From NCBI GenBank assembly GCA_900550635.1, contig URSZ01000003.1, positions 1 to 39,527 on the forward strand: 39,527 nucleotides of DNA. The letters are read 5' to 3'. The notes beneath the pieces are model-generated. The model made no database searches, had not been told where the DNA came from, and worked only from the letters and a program-made list of their open reading frames with translations. This stretch comes from an uncultured Prevotella sp. (GTDB taxonomy: Bacteria; Bacteroidota; Bacteroidia; Bacteroidales; Bacteroidaceae). The number at the start of each line of letters is the position of its first letter. Positions within the stretch are counted from its first letter, which is position 1. Below are positions 26,458 through 34,280 of the stretch, piece by piece. The position numbers and the translations under genes were made by a program.

Positions 26458-26814
26458 TCAAACCTCTTGCTCTGCATTATACAAGGCTATGTTGCCGCGT
26501 TCGCCGGTGCGTATCCTTATAGCGTCCTCAACCGGAAGGATGAATATGCGCCCGTCGCCTATTTCGCCGGTTTTGGCCGCCGTTTGTATGGCCGTTACCG
26601 CACGTTCCACATTCTTGTCCCTTACAACAATCGAAAGGAACGTCCTTTCAATGGAGCTTGTGTCGTAGACAATTCCGCGATATATGCGTCCTTGCCTCGA
26701 TTTTCCAACTCCTCTCACATCGTAATACGAAAACCATTCGATGTCGGCTGCAAGCAGCGCCTCTTTGACATCCTCAAACCGCGACTTGCGGATAATAGCT
26801 TCAATCATCTTCAT
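26458..26814 (-). CDS. glnB: P-II nitrogen regulatory protein
   Basis: 118 residues, normal PII length. It opens with MKMIEAIIRKSRFEDVKEAL. The T-loop reads RGVGKSRQGRIYRGIVYDTS; a Tyr is kept at the position of the uridylylated Tyr51, although the neighbouring residues differ from the enteric GlnB sequence. The C-terminal part contains TGEIGDGRIFILPVEDAIRIRTGE, the ATP/2-oxoglutarate-binding signature. It is the first gene of the glnB-amtB pair and presumably regulates that channel. Confidence 0.96.
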   Translation of the reverse strand: MKMIEAIIRKSRFEDVKEALLAADIEWFSYYDVRGVGKSRQGRIYRGIVYDTSSIERTFLSIVVRDKNVERAVTAIQTAAKTGEIGDGRIFILPVEDAIRIRTGERGNIALYNAEQEV

Positions 26815-26869
26815 GTTACATTTGTTTTAAAAATTAGCAGCAATGTTTTCTTTTTGTTATCTTATGACA

Positions 26870-26877
26870 CAAAAATA
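26870..26877 (-). promoter_or_regulatory. Candidate -7 box for glnB-amtB
   Basis: The minus strand reads TATTTTTG (TAnnTTTG), 55 bp upstream of glnB. The sequence upstream to about 27060 is very A/T-rich, as expected of an activated promoter. Confidence 0.5.
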
Positions 26878-27134
26878 CAATATTAGTTTTGATTTATTGC
26901 TATATAACAAGAAATAATTTTGTTTATCACAAATTATTGTTGCATTTTGCAATATAAACATTACATAAACGATACAAATATCCCATTTATCGGGTCTATA
27001 ATTTACAATCAGATTGTTTAAATAAGTATTTTACTTCAATTTGATTTAATTAATCCGGTTTTCAAGTCAAATTTCCGGAAATCCGGGGAACTTTCATACT
27101 CTTATTACTTTCGGTGCGTCACAATGAAGCCTGT

Positions 27135-27203
27135 ATGCCCCCGCGCCGGGCATATAGCTGCAAATCCCAAGTTGCGCGGAAACACATTACGCGCAACTTA
27201 GGG
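27135..27203. other. Two adjacent strong hairpins in the glnB-menA gap
   Basis: First: ATGCCC, 7-base loop, GGGCAT (27135-27153). Second: AAGTTGCGCG, 11-base loop, CGCGCAACTT (27169-27199), extended by CCC/GGG past one bulged A. Neither has a T-run. They lie about 260 bp beyond menA and 260 bp upstream of the glnB promoter. Apart from these, array 7 and the promoter, the 650-bp gap shows nothing I can name. Confidence 0.7.
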
Positions 27204-27316
27204 TGAACAACATTATCAAGACCGGAAGAATAAAAACAGCCGTTACGGCATGAAAACTCGTGCACCGAAATACGCACAGTTGTAAATATCAACAGGCCCG
27301 CATTTTGGCACAGCCA

Positions 27317-27379
27317 AAAATATGTCTGACATATTTTAAAATATCTCAGACATATTTTGAATTATCTCAGAGATAATTT
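27317..27379. repeat. Array 7: three tandem 21-bp units, opposite orientation
   Basis: Units 27317-27337, 27338-27358 and 27359-27379 have cores TGTCTGACA, TCTCAGACA and TCTCAGAGA; the first is a perfect palindrome. The right flank TTTTCTTTTCTC, followed by GGGGTGAAAAC, is the reverse complement of the left flank of arrays 2, 3 and 8, so this copy is inverted. AAAAAGGCAGACAAA follows at 27413-27427. It lies 85 bp beyond the menA stop. Confidence 0.95.
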
Positions 27380-27464
27380 TTCTTTTCTCTGAGAGGGGTG
27401 AAAACTCTCTTGAAAAAGGCAGACAAATAAGGCTCTCAGCCTTTCGTCATAAGCATTTCGGTTT

Positions 27465-28361
27465 TTACGACAGCAATATTCCCGCCGACAGCAGCAATGC
27501 AAAAACAAACATGTTGCGCGACGTCTTGCCGAGGATTACATTCAATTCCCGTCCATGGTCGATACGCACCATTTCACGCCACGTGCGTGTATGTATCACA
27601 ATATAAGGTAGGGTTATGACTGCCGCGGGCCACATTTCCATAAAAACGAGCGGCACTACAAGCAAATATGCACATATTCCAAGGAGGAGGTACAACAAAC
27701 GGCCGAATCTCTCACCGAACATAACGACAATGGTGCGTTTTCCGGTGCGGCGGTCGCTGTCGCGGTCGCGGAAGTTATTGAGCACAAGCAACGTATCGAC
27801 CACTATTCCGCACGCAAACGAGCAGAGCACGACCTCGGGCGTAAGTATTCCGGCCTGAAGGTAGTATGTGGCGTTTACCGGCACTATGCCGAAGAACACA
27901 AGCACCAGCAAGTCGCCCAATCCGAGGTACGAAAGCAACGTTGTGTACAATATGGCAAACACAACGCATGCCGCGCCCACGGCCACAAGCCACCATCCGC
28001 TTTGCGACACGAGTATGCAGCCGGCTGCACACGCAAGCGCCATAACAGCTATTATTCCGCCCTTCATGGCAGCCGGCGTAATCCATCCTTGCGCCGTGGC
28101 ACGCTTGGGACCAAGGCGGTCGTAACCGTCCGTGCCCTTCATAAAGTCGTAAAGGTCGTTCACCAGGTTTGAAGCAATCTGCATTAGCGAGGCGAACACC
28201 GCACATACCACGGCCGCCCCGGTTTTAAACGTATCGTCGTGCAACGCAAGCGCGCAGGCCACGATAACGGGAATAAGCGCTGCCGTGAGCGTCTTGGGAC
28301 GCGCAGCCAGATACCACGCCTTTAATGAGTTCTGCCTTACGTTTTCTTCGTTGATTGCCAT
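27465..28361 (-). CDS. menA: 1,4-dihydroxy-2-naphthoate polyprenyltransferase
   Basis: Prenylates dihydroxynaphthoate to demethylmenaquinone in the inner membrane. The 298 residues form about eight or nine membrane helices. The UbiA-family first Asp-rich motif is NLVNDLYDFMKGTD, preceded by AARPKTLTAALIPV; the second is NNFRDRDSDRRTGKRT. Both motifs are complete. Menaquinone is the usual respiratory quinone in Bacteroidales. It is preceded by the zinc-ribbon gene 130 bp upstream, beyond that gene's terminator. Confidence 0.95.
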   Translation of the reverse strand: MAINEENVRQNSLKAWYLAARPKTLTAALIPVIVACALALHDDTFKTGAAVVCAVFASLMQIASNLVNDLYDFMKGTDGYDRLGPKRATAQGWITPAAMKGGIIAVMALACAAGCILVSQSGWWLVAVGAACVVFAILYTTLLSYLGLGDLLVLVFFGIVPVNATYYLQAGILTPEVVLCSFACGIVVDTLLVLNNFRDRDSDRRTGKRTIVVMFGERFGRLLYLLLGICAYLLVVPLVFMEMWPAAVITLPYIVIHTRTWREMVRIDHGRELNVILGKTSRNMFVFALLLSAGILLS

Positions 28362-28393
28362 AAATTCGTATTCCTTACTGTTTGTTCATAAAA

Positions 28394-28427
28394 GGAAGGG
28401 GTTACTTTGCAGCAACCCCTTCCTTGT
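28394..28427 (-). terminator. Terminator of the nif3/zinc-ribbon operon
   Basis: A 12-bp stem AAGGAAGGGGTT / AACCCCTTCCTT with a 10-base loop, ending in TTTT on the minus strand. It lies 64 bp beyond the stop codon at 28492. Confidence 0.8.
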
Positions 28428-28491
28428 GTTATTTATGTGCCGGCCTGCTATCGGGACGCCTATACCTTGCCCCGACACAACCGAAATGCGT

Positions 28492-29295
28492 TTATTTGCT
28501 TTCTGCTTTTTTGCGGCGGCGTTTGGTCTGCTGCTCCTCAGCGGGCTTGGGTGTCTCAACACCTGCAAGCTCCTGGTCGATTAATATGCGGCCGCAGTAT
28601 TCGCATACGATTATCTTTTTGTGCATGCGTATATCCAACTGGCGCTGGGGCGGAATCTTGTTGAAGCAACCGCCGCATGCGTCGCGCTGCACGTACACAA
28701 TGCCTAAGCCGTTGCGGCTGTTTTTGCGTATGCGCTTGAACGAGTTGAGCAGGCGCGGCTCGATGGTTTCTTCCATTTCCTTTGCCTGTGTGCGGAGGCT
28801 TTCCTCCTGCGCTTTTGTCTCGGCCACAATCTCGTCCATTTCTGACTTCTTGCTGTCGAGGTGCGAAGTATGGTCGGCAATAAGGTCGTTGTTTTTCTTA
28901 ATGTTCTCCTGCAGGTCCTCCACGCGCTTTGTTGCCTCGTTTATTTTCTTTTCGGAAAGTTCTATCTCCAACGTCTGGAATTCTATTTCCTTGCTGAGCG
29001 TGCGCACATTGTCGATTTGCTCCTTATAGCGTGCTATTGAAGTCTTGGCTTTCTCTATGTTACCGCGCTGGGTTGCGATGTTGCGGTTTACTTCGGTTAT
29101 CTCGTCGTCAAGTTTCTGGTTGCGCGAACGTAATCCTTCTATCTCGTCTTCAAGGTCTTGCACCTCGCGGGGCAGTTCACCGAGCATAATCTTGATTTTA
29201 TCGATTTCCGACAGAAGTGTCTGCAGTTTGTAAAGAGCGCTGAGCTTCTCTTCAACTGTCATGTCGTTCGGGTTTTTCTTAATTTCTTTTGCCAT
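28492..29295 (-). CDS. Coiled-coil protein with C4 zinc ribbon
   Basis: 267 residues. Residues about 15-185 are a long coiled coil rich in Glu, Lys and Leu; the C-terminus has a C4 zinc ribbon, CGGCF and CEYCG separated by about 22 residues. A Lys/Arg-rich tail follows. This family (often called zf-RING_7 or C4-type zinc ribbon) is commonly encoded next to nif3, as here, where the start lies 3 bp from the nif3 stop codon. Its role is unknown; nucleic acid binding has been suggested for the ribbon. Confidence 0.88.
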   Translation of the reverse strand: MAKEIKKNPNDMTVEEKLSALYKLQTLLSEIDKIKIMLGELPREVQDLEDEIEGLRSRNQKLDDEITEVNRNIATQRGNIEKAKTSIARYKEQIDNVRTLSKEIEFQTLEIELSEKKINEATKRVEDLQENIKKNNDLIADHTSHLDSKKSEMDEIVAETKAQEESLRTQAKEMEETIEPRLLNSFKRIRKNSRNGLGIVYVQRDACGGCFNKIPPQRQLDIRMHKKIIVCEYCGRILIDQELAGVETPKPAEEQQTKRRRKKAESK

Positions 29296-29298
29296 TTG

Positions 29299-30075
29299 TC
29301 AGAGGTATTTTATAGGATTTGTATCGGTTGTTGTGGTAACTATTTTAAGTGATTTGAAATTCTCTTCAAGCAACGCACGGAATATTTCGACCACGCAAAG
29401 CTCGCTCTGGTAGTGCCCCGTAACGGCTATCTGTATTTCCTGTTCGTGCCCGAAGTAAGTGTGGTAATGCATCTCGCCCGTAATGAAAGCGTCGGCGTTC
29501 TTTGCGATAGCGTTCTTAAGAAGGAAATCCCCCGCTCCACCGCATAGCGCTACTGTTCTTATGGGACGCTGCAGCAACTCGTTATGCATAAGACACTTCA
29601 CGCGGAACGTGCTCTTTACGAGGCCGAGAAACTCAGCGGCATTCATTGCTTTGCCGAATGTGCCTATTATCCCGCTTCCGCCGTCTCCGTCTATGGGCTG
29701 CAGAAAGTCCGTGACTTCAAGCCCCAGCCTTTCGGCTATCTTGTAGTTCACTCCGCCGCGTGCGTTGTCAAGGTTGGTATGCGCCGCATATATTGCGATG
29801 TCGTGTTTCACGGCCAGGCGGGTGCATCTTTGCGCCTCGTCGCAGTCGGAAACGCACTTCAGCGGACGGAAGAGCAAAGGATGGTGGGCTACGATAAGGT
29901 TCGCGCCCGATTTGACGGCTTCTTCAATAACCGCCTCGGTTACATCCAAACACAATAAGACCCCTAAAACTTCCGTCTCTGTCAAACCTACCTGAAGTCC
30001 TGCATTATCGTAGTCTTCCTGCAGCGACAAAGGGGCGAAGCGCTCAAGGGCCGCAATGATTTCCTTAACTTTCAC
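29299..30075 (-). CDS. Nif3-like dinuclear metal centre protein
   Basis: 258 residues of the Nif3/YbgI family, toroidal hexamers with a two-metal site. Metal-binding segments are IVAHHPLLF, AAHTNLDNARGGVNY and, near the C-terminus, TGHYQSELCVVE. Many Bacteroidetes and Gram-positive members have an inserted PII-like domain and reach about 365 residues; this one lacks the insert and has the short enterobacterial form. The function is unproven despite its common annotation as GTP cyclohydrolase type 2. It is the first gene of the operon with the zinc-ribbon gene. Confidence 0.9.
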   Translation of the reverse strand: MKVKEIIAALERFAPLSLQEDYDNAGLQVGLTETEVLGVLLCLDVTEAVIEEAVKSGANLIVAHHPLLFRPLKCVSDCDEAQRCTRLAVKHDIAIYAAHTNLDNARGGVNYKIAERLGLEVTDFLQPIDGDGGSGIIGTFGKAMNAAEFLGLVKSTFRVKCLMHNELLQRPIRTVALCGGAGDFLLKNAIAKNADAFITGEMHYHTYFGHEQEIQIAVTGHYQSELCVVEIFRALLEENFKSLKIVTTTTDTNPIKYL

Positions 30076-30097
30076 GCCAATATAGCTTATTTGGCTG

Positions 30098-30105
30098 CAA
30101 AGATA
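30098..30105 (-). promoter_or_regulatory. Candidate -7 box for the nif3 operon
   Basis: The minus strand reads TATCTTTG (TAnnTTTG), 22 bp upstream of the nif3 start. Confidence 0.5.
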
Positions 30106-30201
30106 TGAATATTTTCGTATTCAGATAAATAGTTTTCGATTTTAGGGCACTTGTATATTGCATTAAGTCACGGCTGAAGTGTCTTGGGAAACAAAAAACA
30201 A

Positions 30202-30235
30202 ATCGTCCCCGCGTACAAAAACACACGGGGACGAT
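30202..30235 (-). terminator. Intrinsic terminator, probably of the Spy-like gene
   Basis: Perfect 10-bp stem ATCGTCCCCG / CGGGGACGAT with a 14-base loop, followed on the minus strand by TTTGTTTTTTG. It lies 217 bp beyond the stop of the Spy-like gene; the interval holds the second copy of the 61-bp repeat and no gene. Confidence 0.85.
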
Positions 30236-30370
30236 ATTAATTCCCAAACGGTCATTAAGGAATTAAGCAGTAACGTCGAGTGCGAGCCCTTCGCCAACTT
30301 ACGCACTTCTGCCGTCATCTGTCTTTGCGCCCGGCTTCGCCGCAGCCCGCTACGCCTTCAGCCGGGCGGG

Positions 30371-30431
30371 AAGCTATCTGCCTGGCATAAGCACGCAATT
30401 TGACGAAGCCTGACGACCGATTTGGGTTAAA
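30371..30431. repeat. Dispersed 61-bp repeat, copy 2
   Basis: Same orientation as 6798-6858, two mismatches. It lies 20 bp downstream of the Spy-like gene's stop codon, between that gene and the terminator at 30202-30235. The rest of the 376-bp gap (30240-30370) is GC-rich and contains nothing I recognise. Confidence 0.9.
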
Positions 30432-30451
30432 TTGCCGGTTACGGCCTACGG

Positions 30452-30994
30452 TTAGAAATTGCCGCCTGCTCCTGGAGCGCCGAAGCCTCCGTCAGGTCCG
30501 CCGAATCCGCCTTGCGGGCCACCGGGCCTGTTCTGGAAATTGCGCGGACGTCTTACGTTATTGCCTATACGAGGCTGGGGCATGAACACGTTTACAAGCT
30601 GCGATGGGGTAAAGTCTTTGCGGAACTTATCGTAGTATGTCTTTTTCAGTTCAAGCTGCTTTTGTTCAAGTTCGAAGCGTGCCTGTATAAGGCTGTCAGC
30701 CTGTGCGTCGGTCATCTGGCTTCTCTTCTTCCTGTTCTCTTGCCTGCGATTTGCCGCAGACGACATGCGCAGCTCCATTTCCTGTGTGCGGTACTCTACC
30801 AGCAAATCGGTAAAGGTCTTTGTCTTTGCGTCATCGAGTTTTAGGTTCTTGGCCATGCGCTCGGCCTGTTTTGTGATGAACTCTTTTGCTTTTTCCTTGC
30901 GGTCGTTGTCAGCGTCCGAATTGTTTTCCTGTGCCATTACGCCCGTTCCCGCATACGAAAACAGGGCAAGCGCAACAAATAATAATTTCTTCAT
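30452..30994 (-). CDS. Periplasmic Spy/CpxP-like protein with Gly/Pro-rich tail
   Basis: 180 residues: a signal peptide (cleavage near GVMAQ), a helical domain of about 110 residues rich in charged residues and Gln, and a disordered tail of repeated Gly-Gly-Phe-Gly and Gly-Pro motifs. The helical part (AKEFITKQAERMAKNLKLDD, then FTPSQLVNVF) resembles the LTXXQ Spy/CpxP-like periplasmic proteins and DUF4890 relatives of Bacteroidetes. A chaperone or envelope-stress role is possible but inferred. The leader region contains a nested inverted repeat (31012-31088). Confidence 0.75.
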   Translation of the reverse strand: MKKLLFVALALFSYAGTGVMAQENNSDADNDRKEKAKEFITKQAERMAKNLKLDDAKTKTFTDLLVEYRTQEMELRMSSAANRRQENRKKRSQMTDAQADSLIQARFELEQKQLELKKTYYDKFRKDFTPSQLVNVFMPQPRIGNNVRRPRNFQNRPGGPQGGFGGPDGGFGAPGAGGNF

Positions 30995-31011
30995 GTCGTT
31001 CTTTTTTTATG

Positions 31012-31088
31012 GTTATGCAATAAATGTATTTGCTTTAGCGAATTACATGTTTTAGACCTGCGGAAAACAAGAAAGTTTATTGCATAAC
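31012..31088. promoter_or_regulatory. Nested inverted repeat upstream of the Spy-like gene
   Basis: Outer arms GTTATGCAATAAA (31012-31024) and TTTATTGCATAAC (31076-31088) are perfect, 13 bp each, 51 bp apart. Inside lies an imperfect inverted repeat, ATGTATTTGC / GCGAATTACAT (about 31025-31049). It begins 18 bp upstream of the start codon, so it overlaps the likely promoter or leader. No clear TAnnTTTG box is seen here. Confidence 0.7.
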
Positions 31089-31295
31089 TTAGAAATTCGG
31101 GATAATTAACGACCGGCAAACCTTTTTTGCCGACGAAACCGGAGTTTTCAACGAAATACCAACCGCCGGACCGCCAACAAGTAATGCAAAACAGACATTC
31201 GCAGCAGCAACAGCCAAAGCCGCAAAACAGACAAATAAAGCACCTACAAAAACACACTGTGTTTCAACGAGTTACAAGCATCTCTGAGAAAAGAA

Positions 31296-31358
31296 AAAAT
31301 ACAAGGCACATAATTTAAAATATGTCCGACCTATTTTAAAATACAAGGCACATATTTT
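31296..31358. repeat. Array 8: three tandem 21-bp units
   Basis: Units 31296-31316, 31317-31337 and 31338-31358 have cores CAAGGCACA, TGTCCGACC and CAAGGCACA; it is the only array with two CAAGGCACA units. The left flank CTCTGAGAAAAGAAA matches arrays 2, 3 and 7. A half-site CAGACAAA lies about 60 bp to the left. It sits in the 461-bp tandem gap between the Spy-like gene and the phosphodiesterase gene, beyond that gene's terminator. Bases 31090-31280 show nothing else. Confidence 0.95.
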
Positions 31359-31428
31359 TCGCAAGGTTTATTCCGGTTGGAAAATTTACCTTCTACCCAA
31401 GCATACTTCCCAACGCTTGCATAAAATA

Positions 31429-31452
31429 AAAAAAGCGCGTCGTGCGCTTTTT
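31429..31452 (-). terminator. Bidirectional-looking terminator behind the MATE-kinase-YfcE operon
   Basis: AAAAAGCGC, loop GTCGT, GCGCTTTTT. The stem sits directly behind the YfcE-like stop codon; on the minus strand it ends in a long T-run. Confidence 0.8.
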
Positions 31453-31455
31453 CTA

Positions 31456-31947
31456 TTACCTCGGTATCTCTATCACTTCCAAATCCTTGAATTCTCCTTC
31501 GTCGGCCGTGAACCTTACAAGCGTGCGCACTGTCTGCCACCCCTGCAGCCCGGCAGCCCCGGGATTAATGTGCAAAAGTTTCAAAGATTTGTCGTACTCC
31601 ACTTTCAGGATATGCGAGTGCCCACTTATGAAAAGTTTAGGCGGACGCCTGTTAATCAAGTCGCGTACACTGCGGTCGTATGCGCCGGGATGACCTCCTA
31701 TGTGCTTCATGAGCACGTCGGCTCCCTCGCACGACCAGCGCAACACTTCGGGGTACATGCGCCGCAAGTCGCCACCGTCGCAGTTTCCGCATACTGCGCG
31801 AAACGGCTTTAGGGCTGCCAGGCGTTCGGCCAATTCCATTGTACCTATGTCGCCGGCGTGCCATATCTCGTCGCACTCGGCAAAATATTCCTTATACCTG
31901 TCATCCCAATATCCGTGGGTGTCCGACAAAAGACCTATACGTTTCAT
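31456..31947 (-). CDS. YfcE/MJ0936-type metallophosphoesterase
   Basis: 163 residues of the small calcineurin-like phosphodiesterase fold. Metal ligands are visible in LLSDTHGYW, WHAGDIGT, VCGNCD, KHIGGH and FISGHSHI. The family hydrolyses phosphodiesters in vitro; the natural substrate is unknown. It is the last gene of the probable operon with the kinase-like gene (45 bp) and the MATE gene. Confidence 0.92.
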   Translation of the reverse strand: MKRIGLLSDTHGYWDDRYKEYFAECDEIWHAGDIGTMELAERLAALKPFRAVCGNCDGGDLRRMYPEVLRWSCEGADVLMKHIGGHPGAYDRSVRDLINRRPPKLFISGHSHILKVEYDKSLKLLHINPGAAGLQGWQTVRTLVRFTADEGEFKDLEVIEIPR

Positions 31948-31992
31948 CGTTCAGTTTGAATTATACGGCGGTAGTGCGTTCTCCCCAGCACT

Positions 31993-32643
31993 TCAATCTT
32001 CAGATATTGCCTTAACCGGCGATACGCCGAGTTTTTTCTCTATAAACTCTGCCACGAACATGGTTGTGCCTTCTATTCCCATTACGCTGGAATTAATGCA
32101 CAGGTGATATGTGGCTGCCGCTCCCCATATTCCGTCGCTGTAAAAATTGTAAAACTCCGAGCGCTGCGCGTCGCCCTGGCTTACAAGTTTTTCTGCCGCC
32201 TGCCTGTTTATGTCATGCTTTGCGCAAAGGCGCTGTATGCGGTCTTCCTTGTCGGCAGATATAAATATGTTGGCCACTCTCTGCTTATGGCGCAACACAT
32301 AGTCGGCGCAACGGCCTATGAAGATACACGAGTGCTCTTTGGCTATTTTCTTTATCGTTTCGCTTTGTATCCTAAACAGGGTTTCTTCGCTGATAGGGTT
32401 TCCGTAAAAATCGCCGCTGCCAATGAGTGGTATGAAATTTGAGAAAAACGAACGGAAGCCTTTTTTCCTCTCGTCGGAATTGACGAAGTTATCGGCATCT
32501 ATTCCGCTTTCTTTTGCCGCACGCACAAGCAACTCCTTGTCGTAGCACTGTATTCCGAACATATCGGCGAGGCGAAGCCCGATTTCCTTTCCCCCGCTTC
32601 CCAACTGGCGGCCGACATTTATCACAAAGGTGTTCTCTTCCAT
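31993..32643 (-). CDS. Cytidylate kinase-like family protein
   Basis: 216 residues with an N-terminal P-loop variant, GRQLGSGGKEIG, and the LID-like region around FISADKEDRIQRL. This matches the cytidylate-kinase-like (AAA_26) family rather than canonical Cmk. Members are small P-loop kinases of unknown substrate, common in gut anaerobes. It begins 20 bp after the MATE stop codon and is probably co-transcribed with it. Confidence 0.88.
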   Translation of the reverse strand: MEENTFVINVGRQLGSGGKEIGLRLADMFGIQCYDKELLVRAAKESGIDADNFVNSDERKKGFRSFFSNFIPLIGSGDFYGNPISEETLFRIQSETIKKIAKEHSCIFIGRCADYVLRHKQRVANIFISADKEDRIQRLCAKHDINRQAAEKLVSQGDAQRSEFYNFYSDGIWGAAATYHLCINSSVMGIEGTTMFVAEFIEKKLGVSPVKAISED

Positions 32644-32663
32644 TTATTCTTATCGTTTTAGCT

Positions 32664-34040
32664 TCATTTATATACTGCTGAAAGCTGTTCCTTTTCGCTT
32701 CGCTTGAATTTCTTGGCTTCCTGCGCCAACATGATGACTGCCGTTATCGTAGACACCAAATCGGCAAAAGGAATAGAAAGCCAAACGCCGTCGAGTCCCA
32801 GGAAATGGGGCAATACCAGCAATGCCGGAATAAGGAAAAGCAACTGACGGGTGAGCGAAAGGAATATGCTTTTCTTTGCCTCGCCTATGCTTTGAAAAAA
32901 ACCTGATGTTACAATTTGTATTCCTATCACCGGGGAAACAAGCAATATCATCTTCAGTGCATGAGCCGACTTATCAATAAGTTCAGGGTCGCTCGTAAAC
33001 GCCTGAACGCACGGGCGGGCTGCAAACATGGCCATAAGAAAAGCCAAGGTTACTACTATTGTGGCAAATATGGCCGCATATCTTAACGTGCTTGTAAGAC
33101 GGTTGAAATTACGCGCTCCGTAATTGTAACCAGCGATAGGCTGCATTCCTTGGTTAATGCCTATCACTACCATAACGAAAAAGAACGATATGCGGTTGGC
33201 TATGCCATAAGCGCCTACGGCCGTATCACCGCCATACGACACGAGGCTGCGGTTTATTATTATAACTACAAAGCATGCGCACAGGTTTATCAAGAAAGGC
33301 GACATACCTATCGATAGACTTCCTTTAACTATCCTGCCTTTCAACTTATACGTTCCTTTACGCAGGTGTATGAACTCCTCGGGATTTGAAAGCAGCTTGA
33401 ATTGCCACAGCAGCACAATCACCTGTGCCGTAACCGTTGCGAGAGCCGCACCACGTATTCCCCACTCGAACAGGAATATGAACAACGGAGCCAGCATTGC
33501 ATTGATAACTACGGTCATTATCGTGGCATACATGGCCTGGCGAGGCTTTCCGGCCGACCTCATCATTGCATTCAGCCCCAAGTACAAATGTGTAAACACA
33601 TTGCCGGCCAAAATAATTATAAGGAAATCGCGTGCATAAGGCAACGTATAATCGCTTGCTCCGAAAAAGCGCAATATCGGGTTCAGAAATATTATCATCA
33701 ACAAGCCGAGACCAAGGCCGACGATTATATTCATCGTTATTACATTGCCGAGAATGTTCTGGGCTATTTTATAATCTTTTTCTCCCAGCTTTACCGACAT
33801 CAGGGTGCTTCCGCCAACACCTACCATCGCGCCGAAAGCGGCCGAGATATTCATAACAGGCAACGTAAGGGCCAATCCCATAATTGCGCCCGGACCTACG
33901 CCCTGCCCGATAAAAACACCGTCGATTATGTTATACAACGACGAGGCTACCATAGCCACTATAGCCGGCACAGCGTATTGCATAAGCAGGCTAAGCACCG
34001 GTTTTTCTCCAAGCTCTCTCAGCTTCTTGTCATCTACCAT
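32664..34040 (-). CDS. MATE-family multidrug efflux transporter
   Basis: A 458-residue inner-membrane protein with about twelve helices in two homologous halves, as in Na+- or H+-coupled MATE exporters. Typical segments are VPAIVAMVASSLYNIIDGVFIGQG near the N-terminus and ANRISFFFVMVVIGINQGMQPIAGYNYGA in the middle. Substrates cannot be predicted. It is the first gene of the MATE-kinase-YfcE operon. Confidence 0.94.
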   Translation of the reverse strand: MVDDKKLRELGEKPVLSLLMQYAVPAIVAMVASSLYNIIDGVFIGQGVGPGAIMGLALTLPVMNISAAFGAMVGVGGSTLMSVKLGEKDYKIAQNILGNVITMNIIVGLGLGLLMIIFLNPILRFFGASDYTLPYARDFLIIILAGNVFTHLYLGLNAMMRSAGKPRQAMYATIMTVVINAMLAPLFIFLFEWGIRGAALATVTAQVIVLLWQFKLLSNPEEFIHLRKGTYKLKGRIVKGSLSIGMSPFLINLCACFVVIIINRSLVSYGGDTAVGAYGIANRISFFFVMVVIGINQGMQPIAGYNYGARNFNRLTSTLRYAAIFATIVVTLAFLMAMFAARPCVQAFTSDPELIDKSAHALKMILLVSPVIGIQIVTSGFFQSIGEAKKSIFLSLTRQLLFLIPALLVLPHFLGLDGVWLSIPFADLVSTITAVIMLAQEAKKFKRSEKEQLSAVYK

Positions 34041-34062
34041 ATTTATAAACCTTTAATCGGTG

Positions 34063-34070
34063 CAAAATTA
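34063..34070 (-). promoter_or_regulatory. Candidate -7 box for the MATE operon
   Basis: The minus strand reads TAATTTTG (TAnnTTTG), 22 bp upstream of the start codon; a TTTC at about the -33 distance is a weak partner. Confidence 0.55.
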
Positions 34071-34280
34071 CTCAAAGGTTCAGGCAGCGAAAACCGCATT
34101 TACTGTTTTTTTGTGCATTACCGACCGAATAACATGCCGATAAGGCAACTTTAGTTTGCAACTACATTATAAATACTTGTTAATTCAGGCGAGTTGTAGA
34201 CTCATTTCTGAAACACCACATCGCTATGTGTTCATATACGCATTCAAGCAACTGCGTCTTATAAAAATCGCCAGAACCTT

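Noticed and set aside
30179..30403. Plus-strand reading frame of 74 codons
   Set aside because: It runs through a terminator and the 61-bp repeat; composition is not gene-like.
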